Of a DNA stretch of 64,000 nucleotides, positions 41,488-50,991 are shown in pieces. Both the position numbers and the translations under genes were made by a program. The DNA comes from Acidobacteriota bacterium. GTDB lineage: Bacteria > Acidobacteriota > Blastocatellia > Pyrinomonadales > Pyrinomonadaceae. The notes beneath the pieces were generated by a model. It had not been told where the DNA came from. It ran no database searches and saw only the letters and a list, made by a program, of their open reading frames with translations. The DNA is taken from positions 3,668,001 to 3,732,000 of the forward strand of contig CP065003.1 in NCBI GenBank assembly GCA_016700175.1, written 5' to 3'. Position 1 is the first letter of the stretch, and each line of letters starts with the position of its first letter.

Positions 41488-44316
41488 TTAGTCCTTGGCC
41501 GCGACGTTCGCAGGGTTTCCTTCGGTGTCGAGGTAGTTGATCATCCGACCCCAACCCTCGATCTCTCTCAGCCTGGGTTCGATCACGCTGCGGTCTCCCA
41601 CAATCACGATCGCCATCTGGTCCGGATCCAGGTACTTGTTGGCGACGCGCTTCACGTCGTCCAGCGTGACCTTGCTGATCTTCGCCAGATAGTCGTTCAC
41701 GTAGTCTTCCGAAAGGTCGTGAACCACGAGTTCCGCCAGCTGGCCGGAGATCTGGCCGACCGTCTCGATCGTCCTCGGGAATCGGCGGATAAGGCTCTGC
41801 TTGTTGTAATCAAGTTCTGCCTGCGTCACGGGGATCGAACCGCGTATCCCGTTGAGCTCTTTCATAAACTCGATCACCGACTCTTTCGTGACGGCCGTCT
41901 GGACGCCGGCGGAAGCCGTGAACGGTCCCGCGCCCCTGCGGGTCGAGAATCCGGTCCTTGCTCCGTAGGTGTAGCCTTTGTCCTCTCTCAGGTTCATATT
42001 CACCCTTGCAGAGAACTGGCCGCCCAGGATGCTGTTCATCACCATGATCGGAATGTAGTCGGGATTGTCCCTCGACACGCCCGGATGGCCTATCCTGAGT
42101 TCTGACTGAGCCGCGCCGGGCTTGTCCACGATGTAGATCCCGGGTTTGTCGAACGCCGATTTCTCAGGGATCGGCGTCGCCGGAACTTCTGCGCCCTTCC
42201 AGGCCCCGAACGTCTTTTCAAGCTTCTGGATCAGAGTCTTCTCGTTCACGTCGCCGACCACGATCATCACCGCGTTCTTCGGCGAATAATAGGTCTCGTA
42301 GAACTTGACCAGGTCCTCGCGTTTCATCGCCTTGATCGATTCTTCCGTGCCCGAAAGCGAACGGCCGTACGGATGGTCCTCGCCGTAAAGCAGCTTGCTG
42401 TAAGCAAGGCTCGCGATCGCCGACGGATTGTCTTTCCGCTGGACCAGCGAGACAAGCGCCCGCCGCTTTTGGGTTTCAAGCTCTTCCGCGGGGAAGGTCG
42501 GGTTCATCACGACATCGGCGTATATGCCAAGCGCCGTGTCCAGATGCTTCGTGATCGTCGACATTCCCGCGTCAGTCGAATCCCAGTCGGCGCCAGCGAA
42601 CACTCTTGAGCCGATCGACTGAAGCTCGTTCGAGATCTCGACCGCCGAACGGTTCTTGGTTCCCTCGCTGAGCATGTCGGCGGTGAATCCCGCAAGCCCG
42701 TCCTTGCCTTCCGGATTTGCCGTGCCGCCCGTCTTGATCACAAGGTTCATCGCGACCATCGGGAGCTCCTTCTGCGGGACCATCCAGACCTGGAGGCCGT
42801 TGGAAAGCGACTTCTTACGGATCTTCGGCAGACTTACCTTCGGATCCGGACCGGGTTTCGGAAGGTTCTTGGAATAGTCGGTCTTCGGTTTCGCTTTGGC
42901 TTCCGTTTCTTCCTCGTCGCCGTCTTCAGAGACCGAGGTCGGGCGGTTCGCGGTGGCGCCGCGTTCGGGAGCTCCCTGCGCCTTGCCGGGAACGAAGCTC
43001 ATCACAAGACGGTTCTTCGTAAGATATTCCTTAGCCACGCGATGGACGTCTTCCGGAGTGACCTTCAGATACTCGTTGAGCTGTTTCTGGAAGATGTCGG
43101 GCGAGCCGGCGTAGGTCGCGTTGCTGTTCATTGAATCGGCCTTTCCAAGCACTGTCTGGAGGCCGAAGATGAATCCGGATTCGTAAGCGTTCTTTGCCCT
43201 GTTGACCTCTTCCGCGGTCGGAGGATTCTCTCGCAGGTCGTTGATGATCGCGTCGATCTCTTTTTCGACCTCGTCGAGAGAGCCGTTTGGTCTCGCCGTC
43301 GCGACGACGGAAAACGTGCCGCCGATCTCGCGGGTTGAGTTGTTGGCGAAAACCGCCTGTACAAGCTTCTTGTCATAGACAAGCGAGCTTTGCAGCCTCG
43401 AGCCTCTGCCCGAAGACAGGATCGAAGCGAGAATATCGAGCGCCGGCTCGTCCTTGTCCAGATACGGGACGGAGTGCCAAACGAAATATCTTCGCGGAAG
43501 TCTGACCGCGTCTTCGTATTCCTTTCGGATCTCGCCGTCCAGTTTCGGCCTTTCCGGATCCGGACGGTCGATTTCGCCGCTGCCCTTGATCGGACCGAAA
43601 TATTTCTCGACCCACTGCCGGGCCTGCTTTTCGTCGAAGTCGCCGGCGATCACGAGCGAAGCGTTGTTCGGTACGTAATACTTCCGGAAGAACGACTGGA
43701 CGTCTTCCATCGAAGCCGCCGAAAGGTCTTCGAGCGATCCGATAGTCGTCCAGTGGTAAGGATGGTCCGCCGGGTACATGAGGCTCGAGATCTTCTCAAA
43801 CGCTGTTCCGTACGGCTGGTTGTCGTACCTCTGTCGTCGCTCGTTCTTTACGACGTCGCGCTGGTTGTTCAGCTTGTCCATCGTCATCGCCTCGAGCAGT
43901 CCGCCCATACGGTCCGCTTCCATGAACAGGGCCAGCTCGAGGAAGTTCGACGGAACCACTTCGTAATAGTTGGTCCGGTCCGGGTTTGTGGAACCGTTGA
44001 TGTTCGCGCCGGCTTCCTGCAGAGGATTGAAGTAGTCGTCGTTGTAGTTCTTCGAGCCCTGGAACATCATATGCTCGAAGAGATGTGCGAAGCCGGTGCG
44101 GCCGGGCACCTCGTTCTTCGAACCGACGTGATACCAGACATTCACAGCCACGATCGGCGTGGACCTGTCCTCGTGGAGGATCACCCGAAGGCCGTTCTTG
44201 AGCTTATATTCTTTGTATTTCAGCTTCGGAAGCTGGTTCGGTCCCTGCGCGCTCACAAGCGATGTGAGAGCGAGGATCGCGACGGTCAAAAAGACAGAGG
44301 TTCTTCTTAGGATCAT
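41488..44316 (-). CDS. Two-domain M16 zinc peptidase, exported
   Basis: 942 residues from the ATG at 44316, which has AAGGAG 6-7 nt upstream; the GTG directly before it is less likely. Signal peptide about 1-24. The first M16 half carries the inverted zinc motif HLFEH (residues 78-82) and the distal Glu in VVKNERRQ. The second half (about 500-942) lacks HxxEH, the usual active-plus-inactive clamshell of periplasmic M16B proteins. An acidic Lys/Glu/Pro linker (about 455-490) joins the halves. It should degrade peptides in the periplasm. The VWFA gene lies 115 bp upstream on the same strand and may be cotranscribed. Confidence 0.92.
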   Translation of the reverse strand: MILRRTSVFLTVAILALTSLVSAQGPNQLPKLKYKEYKLKNGLRVILHEDRSTPIVAVNVWYHVGSKNEVPGRTGFAHLFEHMMFQGSKNYNDDYFNPLQEAGANINGSTNPDRTNYYEVVPSNFLELALFMEADRMGGLLEAMTMDKLNNQRDVVKNERRQRYDNQPYGTAFEKISSLMYPADHPYHWTTIGSLEDLSAASMEDVQSFFRKYYVPNNASLVIAGDFDEKQARQWVEKYFGPIKGSGEIDRPDPERPKLDGEIRKEYEDAVRLPRRYFVWHSVPYLDKDEPALDILASILSSGRGSRLQSSLVYDKKLVQAVFANNSTREIGGTFSVVATARPNGSLDEVEKEIDAIINDLRENPPTAEEVNRAKNAYESGFIFGLQTVLGKADSMNSNATYAGSPDIFQKQLNEYLKVTPEDVHRVAKEYLTKNRLVMSFVPGKAQGAPERGATANRPTSVSEDGDEEETEAKAKPKTDYSKNLPKPGPDPKVSLPKIRKKSLSNGLQVWMVPQKELPMVAMNLVIKTGGTANPEGKDGLAGFTADMLSEGTKNRSAVEISNELQSIGSRVFAGADWDSTDAGMSTITKHLDTALGIYADVVMNPTFPAEELETQKRRALVSLVQRKDNPSAIASLAYSKLLYGEDHPYGRSLSGTEESIKAMKREDLVKFYETYYSPKNAVMIVVGDVNEKTLIQKLEKTFGAWKGAEVPATPIPEKSAFDKPGIYIVDKPGAAQSELRIGHPGVSRDNPDYIPIMVMNSILGGQFSARVNMNLREDKGYTYGARTGFSTRRGAGPFTASAGVQTAVTKESVIEFMKELNGIRGSIPVTQAELDYNKQSLIRRFPRTIETVGQISGQLAELVVHDLSEDYVNDYLAKISKVTLDDVKRVANKYLDPDQMAIVIVGDRSVIEPRLREIEGWGRMINYLDTEGNPANVAAKD

Positions 44317-44370
44317 CACTTACTCCTTAAAACTTGTTGTGTGGTTTAACCCTAGATAATAGGAAATCGC

Positions 44371-44390
44371 CCGGTATTTGCCAATACCGG
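44371..44390. other. Intercistronic hairpin between VWFA and M16 genes
   Basis: Perfect inverted repeat CCGGTATT/AATACCGG with a 4-nt loop and no T-run, so it is more likely an mRNA-stability or partial terminator structure than a full terminator. Confidence 0.5.
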
Positions 44391-44431
44391 TTTCGACTTC
44401 CCGAGGGTTTTCGGATTCGTTTGCAGATGGG

Positions 44432-45550
44432 CTATTGCTCGTCAGGTCCGATGACGAGCTTCCGCTTGGCTAGAACCCGTAATCCGGGTTTCTTAGAAGA
44501 GACCTCGATAACGCGCGTCTCGCCCGGCTCGGATTCGCTAAGTGGCCGCTTGGGGACGTAGGTGACGACATAGTTTGAATCGATCACATTCGCGATCAGA
44601 TAAGCCTTCTCCGTCATCTCGTCCGGCGTTTCGGGAAGGATGAACAGCCCACTTGTGTCCGTCGCGAGCTTGGTCAGGTATTCCTCGCCTTTCTCAAGAG
44701 CTTCTTCACGGTCTCTCAAGGTCTTTATGAACTGAGCGTCGGTATTGACCGTCACCGAGTTCGGCGTGGTCGCAGTGTCGCGAACGCCGTTGGGAAGTGT
44801 CTGTGCGATCTCGTCGGGTATCGCCTTTTTTGCAGGGGTCTTGCTTATCAGCGAAGCGCGTTCTTCAACCACCTCTTTCTCAAGTGCGGTATAGCTGATC
44901 ACGTGTACGTTGATGTTCGTACCCAGAAGCGTGCGCATCTCCGCCTCGCGGCGCTCGTCGCTCCAGAAACTGTCGGTCCCGTCGGAGACGATCACGAGGT
45001 GGCGGTTCTCAAGCTCCGAGTTGGAGAGGAACCGGGCGGCTAAGTTCAGCGCGTCGGAGAACATCGAGCGGCGTCCGAATATCAGTTTCTTGTCGAGGTC
45101 CTCAAGGACCTTTAACTTGTTGGTCGTCCACTCGGTCAGGATCCTTGCTTTGTCGCTGTATTCGAGAACCGCCAGCGAGTTCTCCGGATCGAGCCTTCGG
45201 ATGAGCTCTTTCGCGACGTCTCGCGTTCGGCTTATGTTCTTGACCTGTCTTTGTTCCCCGCCGGTGTCGAGCATTATCAGGACGTTCGCGGGCATTCGAC
45301 GGACGCTCGAGGGCTGATGAAGCCGTCCGTCCTCGACGATGACAAGATCGTCCTTCGAGACGCCCGAGACGAATTCCCCGAACCTGTCGTAGGCCGAAAC
45401 GTTGAGCTTGATCTCTTCCGTCACAACCTTCACGGGCGTGTCGTCATTGAACGGCGGAGGCGTCGGAGCCGGGTCCTGTGCGAAGGAAGAAGAGGCCAAA
45501 GCCGCGAGGACGACTGCGATTGCTGTCAGCGATCGGGGTGTGAACGACAT
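44432..45550 (-). CDS. Secreted VWFA-related protein (acidobacterial type)
   Basis: 372 residues from the ATG at 45550; a TTG five codons upstream is the alternative. Signal peptide 1-24. A short Pro-rich segment is followed by the VKLNVSAYDRFGEFVSGVSKDDL-type beta domain and then a von Willebrand A fold (about 85-340), the arrangement of VWFA-related Acidobacterial domain proteins. The MIDAS loop reads LDTGGEQ instead of DxSxS, so metal binding is probably weakened. VIVSDGTDSFW supplies the later Asp. Likely a periplasmic adhesion or scaffold protein. Confidence 0.83.
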   Translation of the reverse strand: MSFTPRSLTAIAVVLAALASSSFAQDPAPTPPPFNDDTPVKVVTEEIKLNVSAYDRFGEFVSGVSKDDLVIVEDGRLHQPSSVRRMPANVLIMLDTGGEQRQVKNISRTRDVAKELIRRLDPENSLAVLEYSDKARILTEWTTNKLKVLEDLDKKLIFGRRSMFSDALNLAARFLSNSELENRHLVIVSDGTDSFWSDERREAEMRTLLGTNINVHVISYTALEKEVVEERASLISKTPAKKAIPDEIAQTLPNGVRDTATTPNSVTVNTDAQFIKTLRDREEALEKGEEYLTKLATDTSGLFILPETPDEMTEKAYLIANVIDSNYVVTYVPKRPLSESEPGETRVIEVSSKKPGLRVLAKRKLVIGPDEQ

Positions 45551-45594
45551 AATTCTCTTAATCAATTGCGCGTCTCATTCGATCAATTCCGCTT

Positions 45595-45665
45595 GTTTCG
45601 GTTGCCCCCCGCTTCAGCGGGGGATGAGGACCTCCAGACAATATTCACCGGCTTCAGCCGGCTAA
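45595..45665. repeat. TTCA-loop hairpin pair
   Basis: CCCCCCGC-TTCA-GCGGGGG at 45605-45623 and CCGGC-TTCA-GCCGG at 45648-45661. These are the same two hairpins, in opposite orientation, as the array at 51.68-51.9 kb. Confidence 0.9.
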
Positions 45666-45746
45666 ACACTTTCTGAAAGGAACCACTTACTTTTCAACCG
45701 GCCTTTTCGCTCTGACCGGCTTTGATTTGCGATGTCGATTCTCTTC

Positions 45747-45900
45747 GGCTCCAGAGGAGCCCGATGTCTGTAGAAGGAGGATCTGCAAACCGACCCGCGC
45801 TCCGTTAGGAGCGCAAACTGCGCAAAGAACATTCAACCCCTACGGGGCTGGGACCATCGTTCAAGATCCCTTGCTACAGACATTTGGCTCCTTCGGAGCC
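45747..45900 (+). repeat. Family-A long hairpin element, second locus
   Basis: Outer arms 45747-45773 and 45873-45900 are inverted copies containing GGCTCC...GGAGCC and ATGTCTGTAG. The interior holds two more hairpins, GCGCTCC/GGAGCGC and CAACCCC/GGGGCTG. The rest of the gap up to 46053 shows no gene. Confidence 0.85.
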
Positions 45901-46053
45901 GGGGAACATCGATCGAAGCAGACCAAACGATCCAACTTCCTACACCAGAGCGCGCCAGGCAATCTGCACCGTCCTTTCAAATCCGAACTTCAAGACTAAC
46001 CGCGTGTTTCAATCGATGCTGCTCGTCCTCTTCGCTTTGCATCCGCACCCGCC

Positions 46054-47124
46054 TCAGAGTTTCGGATGCTTCTCGACAAATGCGACCAGGTTCTTCACGT
46101 ACTCGTGAAATGACGGGCATTTCACGCCGTGCGGTTCCAGAAGTTCTTCCATCACCGCCGTGTCGTATGTCTGCGGGATAAAGAAGTAAGGCACGCCGGA
46201 ATGCGGCAGACCGGTCAGGCTCGGGGAAATGGGCGAACTAAGGAAGGTCTCCACGACCTTCGCCGGCGGAGTAATGACGGATCTCTTCTTCGTGATCGAC
46301 TCGGCGATGGAATCGCAGATGTCTTTCGTCGACAGAGGTTCGGGATCCGCAAGCGCGACCGTTTTTCCCACGGCGCGCTCGTCCGACGAGAGCAAGGCCA
46401 TTCCTTCCACCACGAAATCGACCGGCACAAGGTTGAGCCGGACGTTCTCGTTGCCGACGTTCACAAGCCGGAGTATCTCCGGGAAGCGCAGAAGGTACTT
46501 GATGACGTAATAGATCCCGTCGTATTTTGCGGTTTCGCCGGTTTTCGAATCACCGCACACGACCGCAGGACGGAAGATCGTGACCGGGACCTCGTCCTTG
46601 AGCTTCTCGACCTCCATCTCGGCGAAGTACTTGGTCTCTTCGTAATAGTTCCGGAACCCTTCTTCGTGCTCCAACTCGTTCTCGTAGATCCGGTCGTCGC
46701 GCTTGCCCGCGACGTAGCAGGTCGAAATGTAGTTGTAGCGCCGGAGCTTTTCCATGCGCTTAACGAGGTCGTTGACGTTGCGCGTGCCTTCGACGTTGAC
46801 CTTGTAGGCGAGGTCCTTTGCGACGTCCAGATCGTATACGGCGGCAAGGTGGAAGACGTCCGTAGTCTCGCTCGTGACGACCTCGGTGTCCGCGTCGGTC
46901 ATCCCCAGGTTCTTCACGGTGATGTCCCCGCGGATGACCGTGAAATTGACGGCGGAAACGCCTGAACGCTCACTGATCGAGGCGACGTCCTTCATCGCTT
47001 TGTCGATGAATTGCTCCTGGACCAGAAGGAAGAACCGCACGTCGGGCGCGGCTAGCCGCTCGACGAGCCTCCCGGCGAGAAAGCCGGGGAATCCGGTAAC
47101 AAAGATCGTCCTTTCAAACTTCAT
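46054..47124 (-). CDS. Extended SDR, thioester-reductase/fatty-acyl-reductase-like
   Basis: 356 residues, NAD(P)-binding Rossmann protein of the NAD_binding_4 type. Cofactor motif TGFPGFLAGRL (residues 10-20). Catalytic Ser134/Thr135 and Tyr161-x3-Lys165 (YEETK). The VFHLAAVYDL and VNVEGTRNV strands match carboxylic-acid-reductase terminal domains. It could reduce an acyl thioester or act as an epimerase; no carrier protein is nearby. It starts 7 bp after the nitrilase stop, so they form an operon and may act in one pathway. Confidence 0.85.
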   Translation of the reverse strand: MKFERTIFVTGFPGFLAGRLVERLAAPDVRFFLLVQEQFIDKAMKDVASISERSGVSAVNFTVIRGDITVKNLGMTDADTEVVTSETTDVFHLAAVYDLDVAKDLAYKVNVEGTRNVNDLVKRMEKLRRYNYISTCYVAGKRDDRIYENELEHEEGFRNYYEETKYFAEMEVEKLKDEVPVTIFRPAVVCGDSKTGETAKYDGIYYVIKYLLRFPEILRLVNVGNENVRLNLVPVDFVVEGMALLSSDERAVGKTVALADPEPLSTKDICDSIAESITKKRSVITPPAKVVETFLSSPISPSLTGLPHSGVPYFFIPQTYDTAVMEELLEPHGVKCPSFHEYVKNLVAFVEKHPKL

Positions 47125-47131
47125 ATCAAAT

Positions 47132-48109
47132 TCAGCTCTCGCCTCCGTCCGAGAACCTGACGTTGACGTTCTTCCGCGTGTTGACCTTCAGCTCGAACAC
47201 GTCGGGCCTTGAATAATGACCGTCCGTGTCCAGAAGAAGACGGCCCTGCGCCGCCTTTGCAAGCTCCAGGTCCGCGTAAACCGTCGAAGGATCGTCGAAG
47301 AGAGGCTCCGTTACATAAGATATGTCGGGCGCAATGACCGCGCTGCCTCCTCGGAGGAGCTTCTCGCTGCGCATCGATCCGAGAAGCTTTCGGACCTCCG
47401 CATCATCGGTTCCCAGCGAATCGAATCCCTCAAGCGCCTCGTCGCGGCTCAGGACCGATCCGGAAGCGAGCACGAAGCACTGGCCCTCGAAAGCGTACTG
47501 CCTGCTCGCGATCTGATGCCGCTCGTGAACCGTCGGGTACTGCGCCGTGTGGATAACTTCGTGTTTCGCGTGCATTGCCGCGCGTGCCAGGGGCATCCAG
47601 TGCTCCCAGCAGATCAATCCGCCAAGAACTCCGAACGGCGTGTTCGTAGTCTCGAGCGTGCTTCCGTCGCCGACTCCCCACACGAGCCTCTCGGTGTACG
47701 TCGGCGTAAGCTTGCGATGGATCCTCCACGAGCCGTCGGGTGCGATGGTCGCGGTCGTGTTGTAAAGCGTTCCTCCGTCGCGTTCGTGCATCCCGATCAC
47801 GATGTAAGCCGCGGAATCCTTCGCCGCCTCGACAAGCCTGTCGAACTCCGGACCCGGTATCTCGACCGAGTTCTCGAAAAGGTACCCGAAAAGCCTCTTC
47901 GCCGGAGGATGTTCCCAAAGCGCAGCCTCCGGCGCGTCGTCGAGCCACACGGGATATCCCGGAAGCCAGGTCTCGGGGAATACGATCACCTCCGCGCCTT
48001 CGTTTGCACACCCGCGGGCGAGGTCCGAGACCTTCGCGACCGATGCCTCGAGATTCAGGAAGACCGGCGGCTGCTGGATCAATGCCGCTTTGACCGTTTT
48101 ATTGTTCAT
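47132..48109 (-). CDS. Nitrilase-family carbon-nitrogen hydrolase
   Basis: 325 residues. Catalytic triad Glu46 (FPETWLPGYP), Lys133 (HRKLTPTYTERLVW) and Cys167 (LICWEHWMPLAR). The last two motifs are those of true nitrilases (branch 1, R-CN to acid plus ammonia) rather than amidases or NAD synthetase domains. Length is typical. First gene of a two-gene operon with the SDR reductase. Substrate not predictable from sequence. TAGGAT before the ATG is a weak Shine-Dalgarno. Confidence 0.9.
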   Translation of the reverse strand: MNNKTVKAALIQQPPVFLNLEASVAKVSDLARGCANEGAEVIVFPETWLPGYPVWLDDAPEAALWEHPPAKRLFGYLFENSVEIPGPEFDRLVEAAKDSAAYIVIGMHERDGGTLYNTTATIAPDGSWRIHRKLTPTYTERLVWGVGDGSTLETTNTPFGVLGGLICWEHWMPLARAAMHAKHEVIHTAQYPTVHERHQIASRQYAFEGQCFVLASGSVLSRDEALEGFDSLGTDDAEVRKLLGSMRSEKLLRGGSAVIAPDISYVTEPLFDDPSTVYADLELAKAAQGRLLLDTDGHYSRPDVFELKVNTRKNVNVRFSDGGES

Positions 48110-48780
48110 TCAAATCCTAATTTAATTGATGGAAATGAGCCGGGCAAACGGAATCTCGCGATCGGAACCCGGAAGAAATGGCACCGCAGAGCACGCAGAG
48201 AGCGCGGAGGAAGAAGTGGCGATGAGAAAACGCGTCAGAGTTCAACCTTCAGCTTGCTCCTGTCCGACGAGCTTCAGCTTGTCGGTCATCAACCGCAGAG
48301 CACGCAGAGACCCTTCCGATCGTCAGATCCACGTACCTGAGTATTCCACGATATCCGACTCGCCTCGCGTCCCGTAGGGACAGCCGTATCTTAGCCCCGG
48401 GCTTCAGACCGGGGAGCGACGCCCCCAAATTGTTGTGAGCCGCGTAGCGGCGGCACGGACTCCAACGCAAAGGCCGCAGTGGGTTGAATCAGATAAACCG
48501 CAGAGCAGACCGAGAGAACAGAGGAGAATTGGCCACAGAAGAACGTGGATCGACATTGACCAATGCGCAATGACCATTGATCAATGAGGAGCGCCATCGG
48601 CGCGGCACGTCTGTAGCACGCGGAGCCGCAAACCCCCTCCCGCAGTCGCAGAGCGACGACACGAATTTCAACGCAAAGGCCGCAACGGACGCAATGCAGG
48701 ACAACGAATCACCGCAGAGATCGGCTGAACGTAAAAAGCTTAGCGGTCACACCGCCCTGTGATATCGTATCCGCACACCC
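48110..48780. repeat. Mosaic of dispersed repeats, no gene
   Basis: ACCGCAGAGCACGCAGAGA-type units lie at 48183, 48292 and 48497, with a fragment at 48711. AGCCGCGTAGCGGCGGCACG lies at 48438. CAATGACCATTG lies at 48568. A family-A arm (GTCTGTAGCACG) lies at 48587-48620. Short frames on both strands are built from these repeats. Confidence 0.8.
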
Positions 48781-48826
48781 TAAGTCATTACGTTGTGCGG
48801 ACATACGATGGAGGCTCCGAGCGGAA

Positions 48827-49045
48827 ATGAGCGCCGAGGAAGAAAAGTCGGAACAGGAAGTGCCCGAAGAGGAAACGAACGATCTTCGGGAGCCCCTCTG
48901 GGCAGTGATCGCGTTTGACGGCCCGATCGCGAAGGGCCTGACCTACGACGAGGCGATCGGGAAGATCGGTGAGTTCTCGGAAGACGAGAAGCCTGGGCTC
49001 TGTGTAGTGACGAATGAGGTGGCCGAGCGGATGAAGAAGACCTGA
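48827..49045 (+). CDS. Small acidic hypothetical protein
   Basis: 72 residues. A Glu-rich first third is followed by a compact alpha/beta stretch (LWAVIAFDGPIAKGLTYDEAIGKI). GGAGG lies 12 nt before the ATG. It is 29 bp ahead of yjbQ and may share its transcript. Codon use is like the neighbours, which favours a real gene. No known family. Confidence 0.55.
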   Translation: MSAEEEKSEQEVPEEETNDLREPLWAVIAFDGPIAKGLTYDEAIGKIGEFSEDEKPGLCVVTNEVAERMKKT

Positions 49046-49074
49046 AATTTCGGTCACGGCCAGTGTCGAGCTCA

Positions 49075-49467
49075 ATGAAGACAATCTCAGTAAAATCCTC
49101 CGACCGCGAACAGCTCGTCGAGATAACCTCCGATGTCGAATCGCTTTTGAAGGACGAAGGCCGTGTCGACGGTGTCTGCGTCCTTTTCACGCGACACACG
49201 ACCTGCGGGCTGACCATCAACGAGAACGGCGATCCGGATGTGAAGCACGACATTCTGCTCTTTCTAAGGAACACGATCCCGCAGTACTACGAAGGCTTCA
49301 GGCATTTCGAGCACAACTCGGACGCGCACATCAAATCGTCCCTCATGGGATCCAGCGTGACGGTTCCGTTCGAGAACGGGAAGCTGCTTCTAGGTACCTG
49401 GCAGGGGATCTATCTTTGCGAGTTCGACGGCCCCAGAGAGCGGCAAGTGATCGCGACCTTCATCTGA
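49075..49467 (+). CDS. yjbQ: YjbQ/UPF0047 family protein
   Basis: 130 residues from the ATG at 49075; an in-frame GTG at 49063 is less likely because family members begin near this Met. Motifs: FTRHTTCGLTINENGDPDV, RHFEHNSDAHIKSSLMGSS and LLLGTWQGIYLCEFDGPR, which cover the conserved His/Asp/Glu cluster. Homologues have weak secondary thiamine-phosphate synthase activity; the true role is unsettled. It precedes the photolyase gene by 28 bp, probably in one operon. Confidence 0.92.
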   Translation: MKTISVKSSDREQLVEITSDVESLLKDEGRVDGVCVLFTRHTTCGLTINENGDPDVKHDILLFLRNTIPQYYEGFRHFEHNSDAHIKSSLMGSSVTVPFENGKLLLGTWQGIYLCEFDGPRERQVIATFI

Positions 49468-49495
49468 TCTCCCTCAACGAACGAACACAAGAAAG

Positions 49496-50911
49496 ATGAA
49501 AAGGATCAGCGAAAGAGCGGTGAAGCTGAACGACGCCGACGAACGTCCGAAGGCCGATTACGTCCTCTACTGGATGCAGATGTACAAGCGGGCGGACCAT
49601 AACCACGCTCTGAACTTCGCTATCGAAAAGGCGAACGATCTGGGCCTGCCATTGCTGGTCTACGAGGGCCTCAAGTACTACTACCCCTGGGCGAGCGACC
49701 GTCTGCACACGTTCATCCTCGAGGGCGTCGAGGAAAAGCGCGAGGCGCTCCGCGAGCGCGGCATCAGCTACGTTTTCTATCTCCAGAAAGACGAGGATTC
49801 CCCGAAACAGACGGTGAAAGCGCTTGCGAAACGCGCGGCGGCGATCGTCACGGACGATTATCCCTGCTTCATCATTCCAGCGCACAACAGGGCGATCGTC
49901 GGAAAGGCCGACGTCACGGTCTATGCCGTCGATTCGAACGGGATAATCCCGATGTCGAAGTTCGACAAAGAAGAGTACGCCGCGTACACGATCCGGCCGA
50001 AGATAAACAAGATCCTGGATTACTACCTGATCCCGTTCGAAGAGATCGAGATCGAGAACAAGGACGCGGGGATCGAGGCCGACTGCCCGGACACGGATTG
50101 CTCAGCCGAGATGATAGAGAAGCTCGTCGCAGAATGCGACATCGACCATTCGGTCCCGCCGTCGCCGATCTACAGGGGCGGTACCGCGAACGCGAGAAAG
50201 CGTTTGAACAAGTTCGTCGACGAGATCCTCCCGAACTACCACAAGACAAGGAACAAGTGCGAGGTGGACGGTTCGTCGAGGCTTTCGGCCTATCTACACT
50301 TCGGGTTCATCTCGTCACTTGAGGCGGCGCTCGCCGCGAGGGACGCAGACGCTCCAAAGGAAGCGAAGGATGAGTTCCTCGAAGAACTGATCGTCCGAAG
50401 GGAGCTCTCGTTCAACTTCACGAAGTTCAATCCGAAGTACGACTCGCTGGAATCGCTTCCGGACTGGGCGCGAGAGACTATGCGCGAGCACGTTTCGGAC
50501 GAGCGGGAGTACACATACACGGCTGAAGAGTTGGAGAACGCCGAAACTCACGACGAGCTATGGAACGCCGCGCAGCGCGAGATCGTCGAGACGGGCGAGA
50601 TGCACAACTACGTGCGGATGCTTTGGGGCAAGAACGTCATCGCGTGGACAAAGGACTACGAAACCGCGTTCGGAATACTCGAGCACCTGAACAACAAATA
50701 CGGCCTTGACGGGCGCGATCCGAACTCGTACGCCGGCATCCTCTGGTGCTTCGGCAAGCACGACCGCCCCTGGTTCGAGCGCGATGTATTCGGCAAGCTC
50801 CGATATATGACCTCGAACAGCACGGGAAAGAAATTCGGCTCGAAGCAGTACATCGAGTGGACCAGGTCCCTGAAGGACGATCCGAAGCTTCCGCCTGTGT
50901 TCGAGCAATGA
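49496..50911 (+). CDS. phr: Class II CPD photolyase
   Basis: 471 residues, cytosolic DNA-repair flavoprotein that splits cyclobutane pyrimidine dimers with blue light. N-terminal Rossmann antenna domain (about 15-200). The C-terminal FAD domain carries the class II signatures WNAAQREIVETGEMHNYVR (about 358-376), RMLWGKNVIAW and YAGILWCFGKHDRPWFERDVFG. The electron-transfer Trp residues are present in these motifs. AAGAAAG is the Shine-Dalgarno. Preceded by yjbQ and followed by a VOC gene. Confidence 0.95.
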   Translation: MKRISERAVKLNDADERPKADYVLYWMQMYKRADHNHALNFAIEKANDLGLPLLVYEGLKYYYPWASDRLHTFILEGVEEKREALRERGISYVFYLQKDEDSPKQTVKALAKRAAAIVTDDYPCFIIPAHNRAIVGKADVTVYAVDSNGIIPMSKFDKEEYAAYTIRPKINKILDYYLIPFEEIEIENKDAGIEADCPDTDCSAEMIEKLVAECDIDHSVPPSPIYRGGTANARKRLNKFVDEILPNYHKTRNKCEVDGSSRLSAYLHFGFISSLEAALAARDADAPKEAKDEFLEELIVRRELSFNFTKFNPKYDSLESLPDWARETMREHVSDEREYTYTAEELENAETHDELWNAAQREIVETGEMHNYVRMLWGKNVIAWTKDYETAFGILEHLNNKYGLDGRDPNSYAGILWCFGKHDRPWFERDVFGKLRYMTSNSTGKKFGSKQYIEWTRSLKDDPKLPPVFEQ

Positions 50912-50991
50912 CGTGACACGTATCCGCGGATCTTACCGCGTACTCCTGTGAGGGGAAGATTCAAGAAATCCAACAGGAGAAAAGATACGCA

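Noticed and set aside
43390..44310. 306-codon plus-strand frame opposite the M16 peptidase
   Set aside because: No ribosome site or motif; the other strand has a complete HxxEH peptidase.
48126..48704. Several 60-80 codon frames in the repeat mosaic
   Set aside because: They are built from ACCGCAGAG-type and other dispersed repeats and have no codon bias or start signals.
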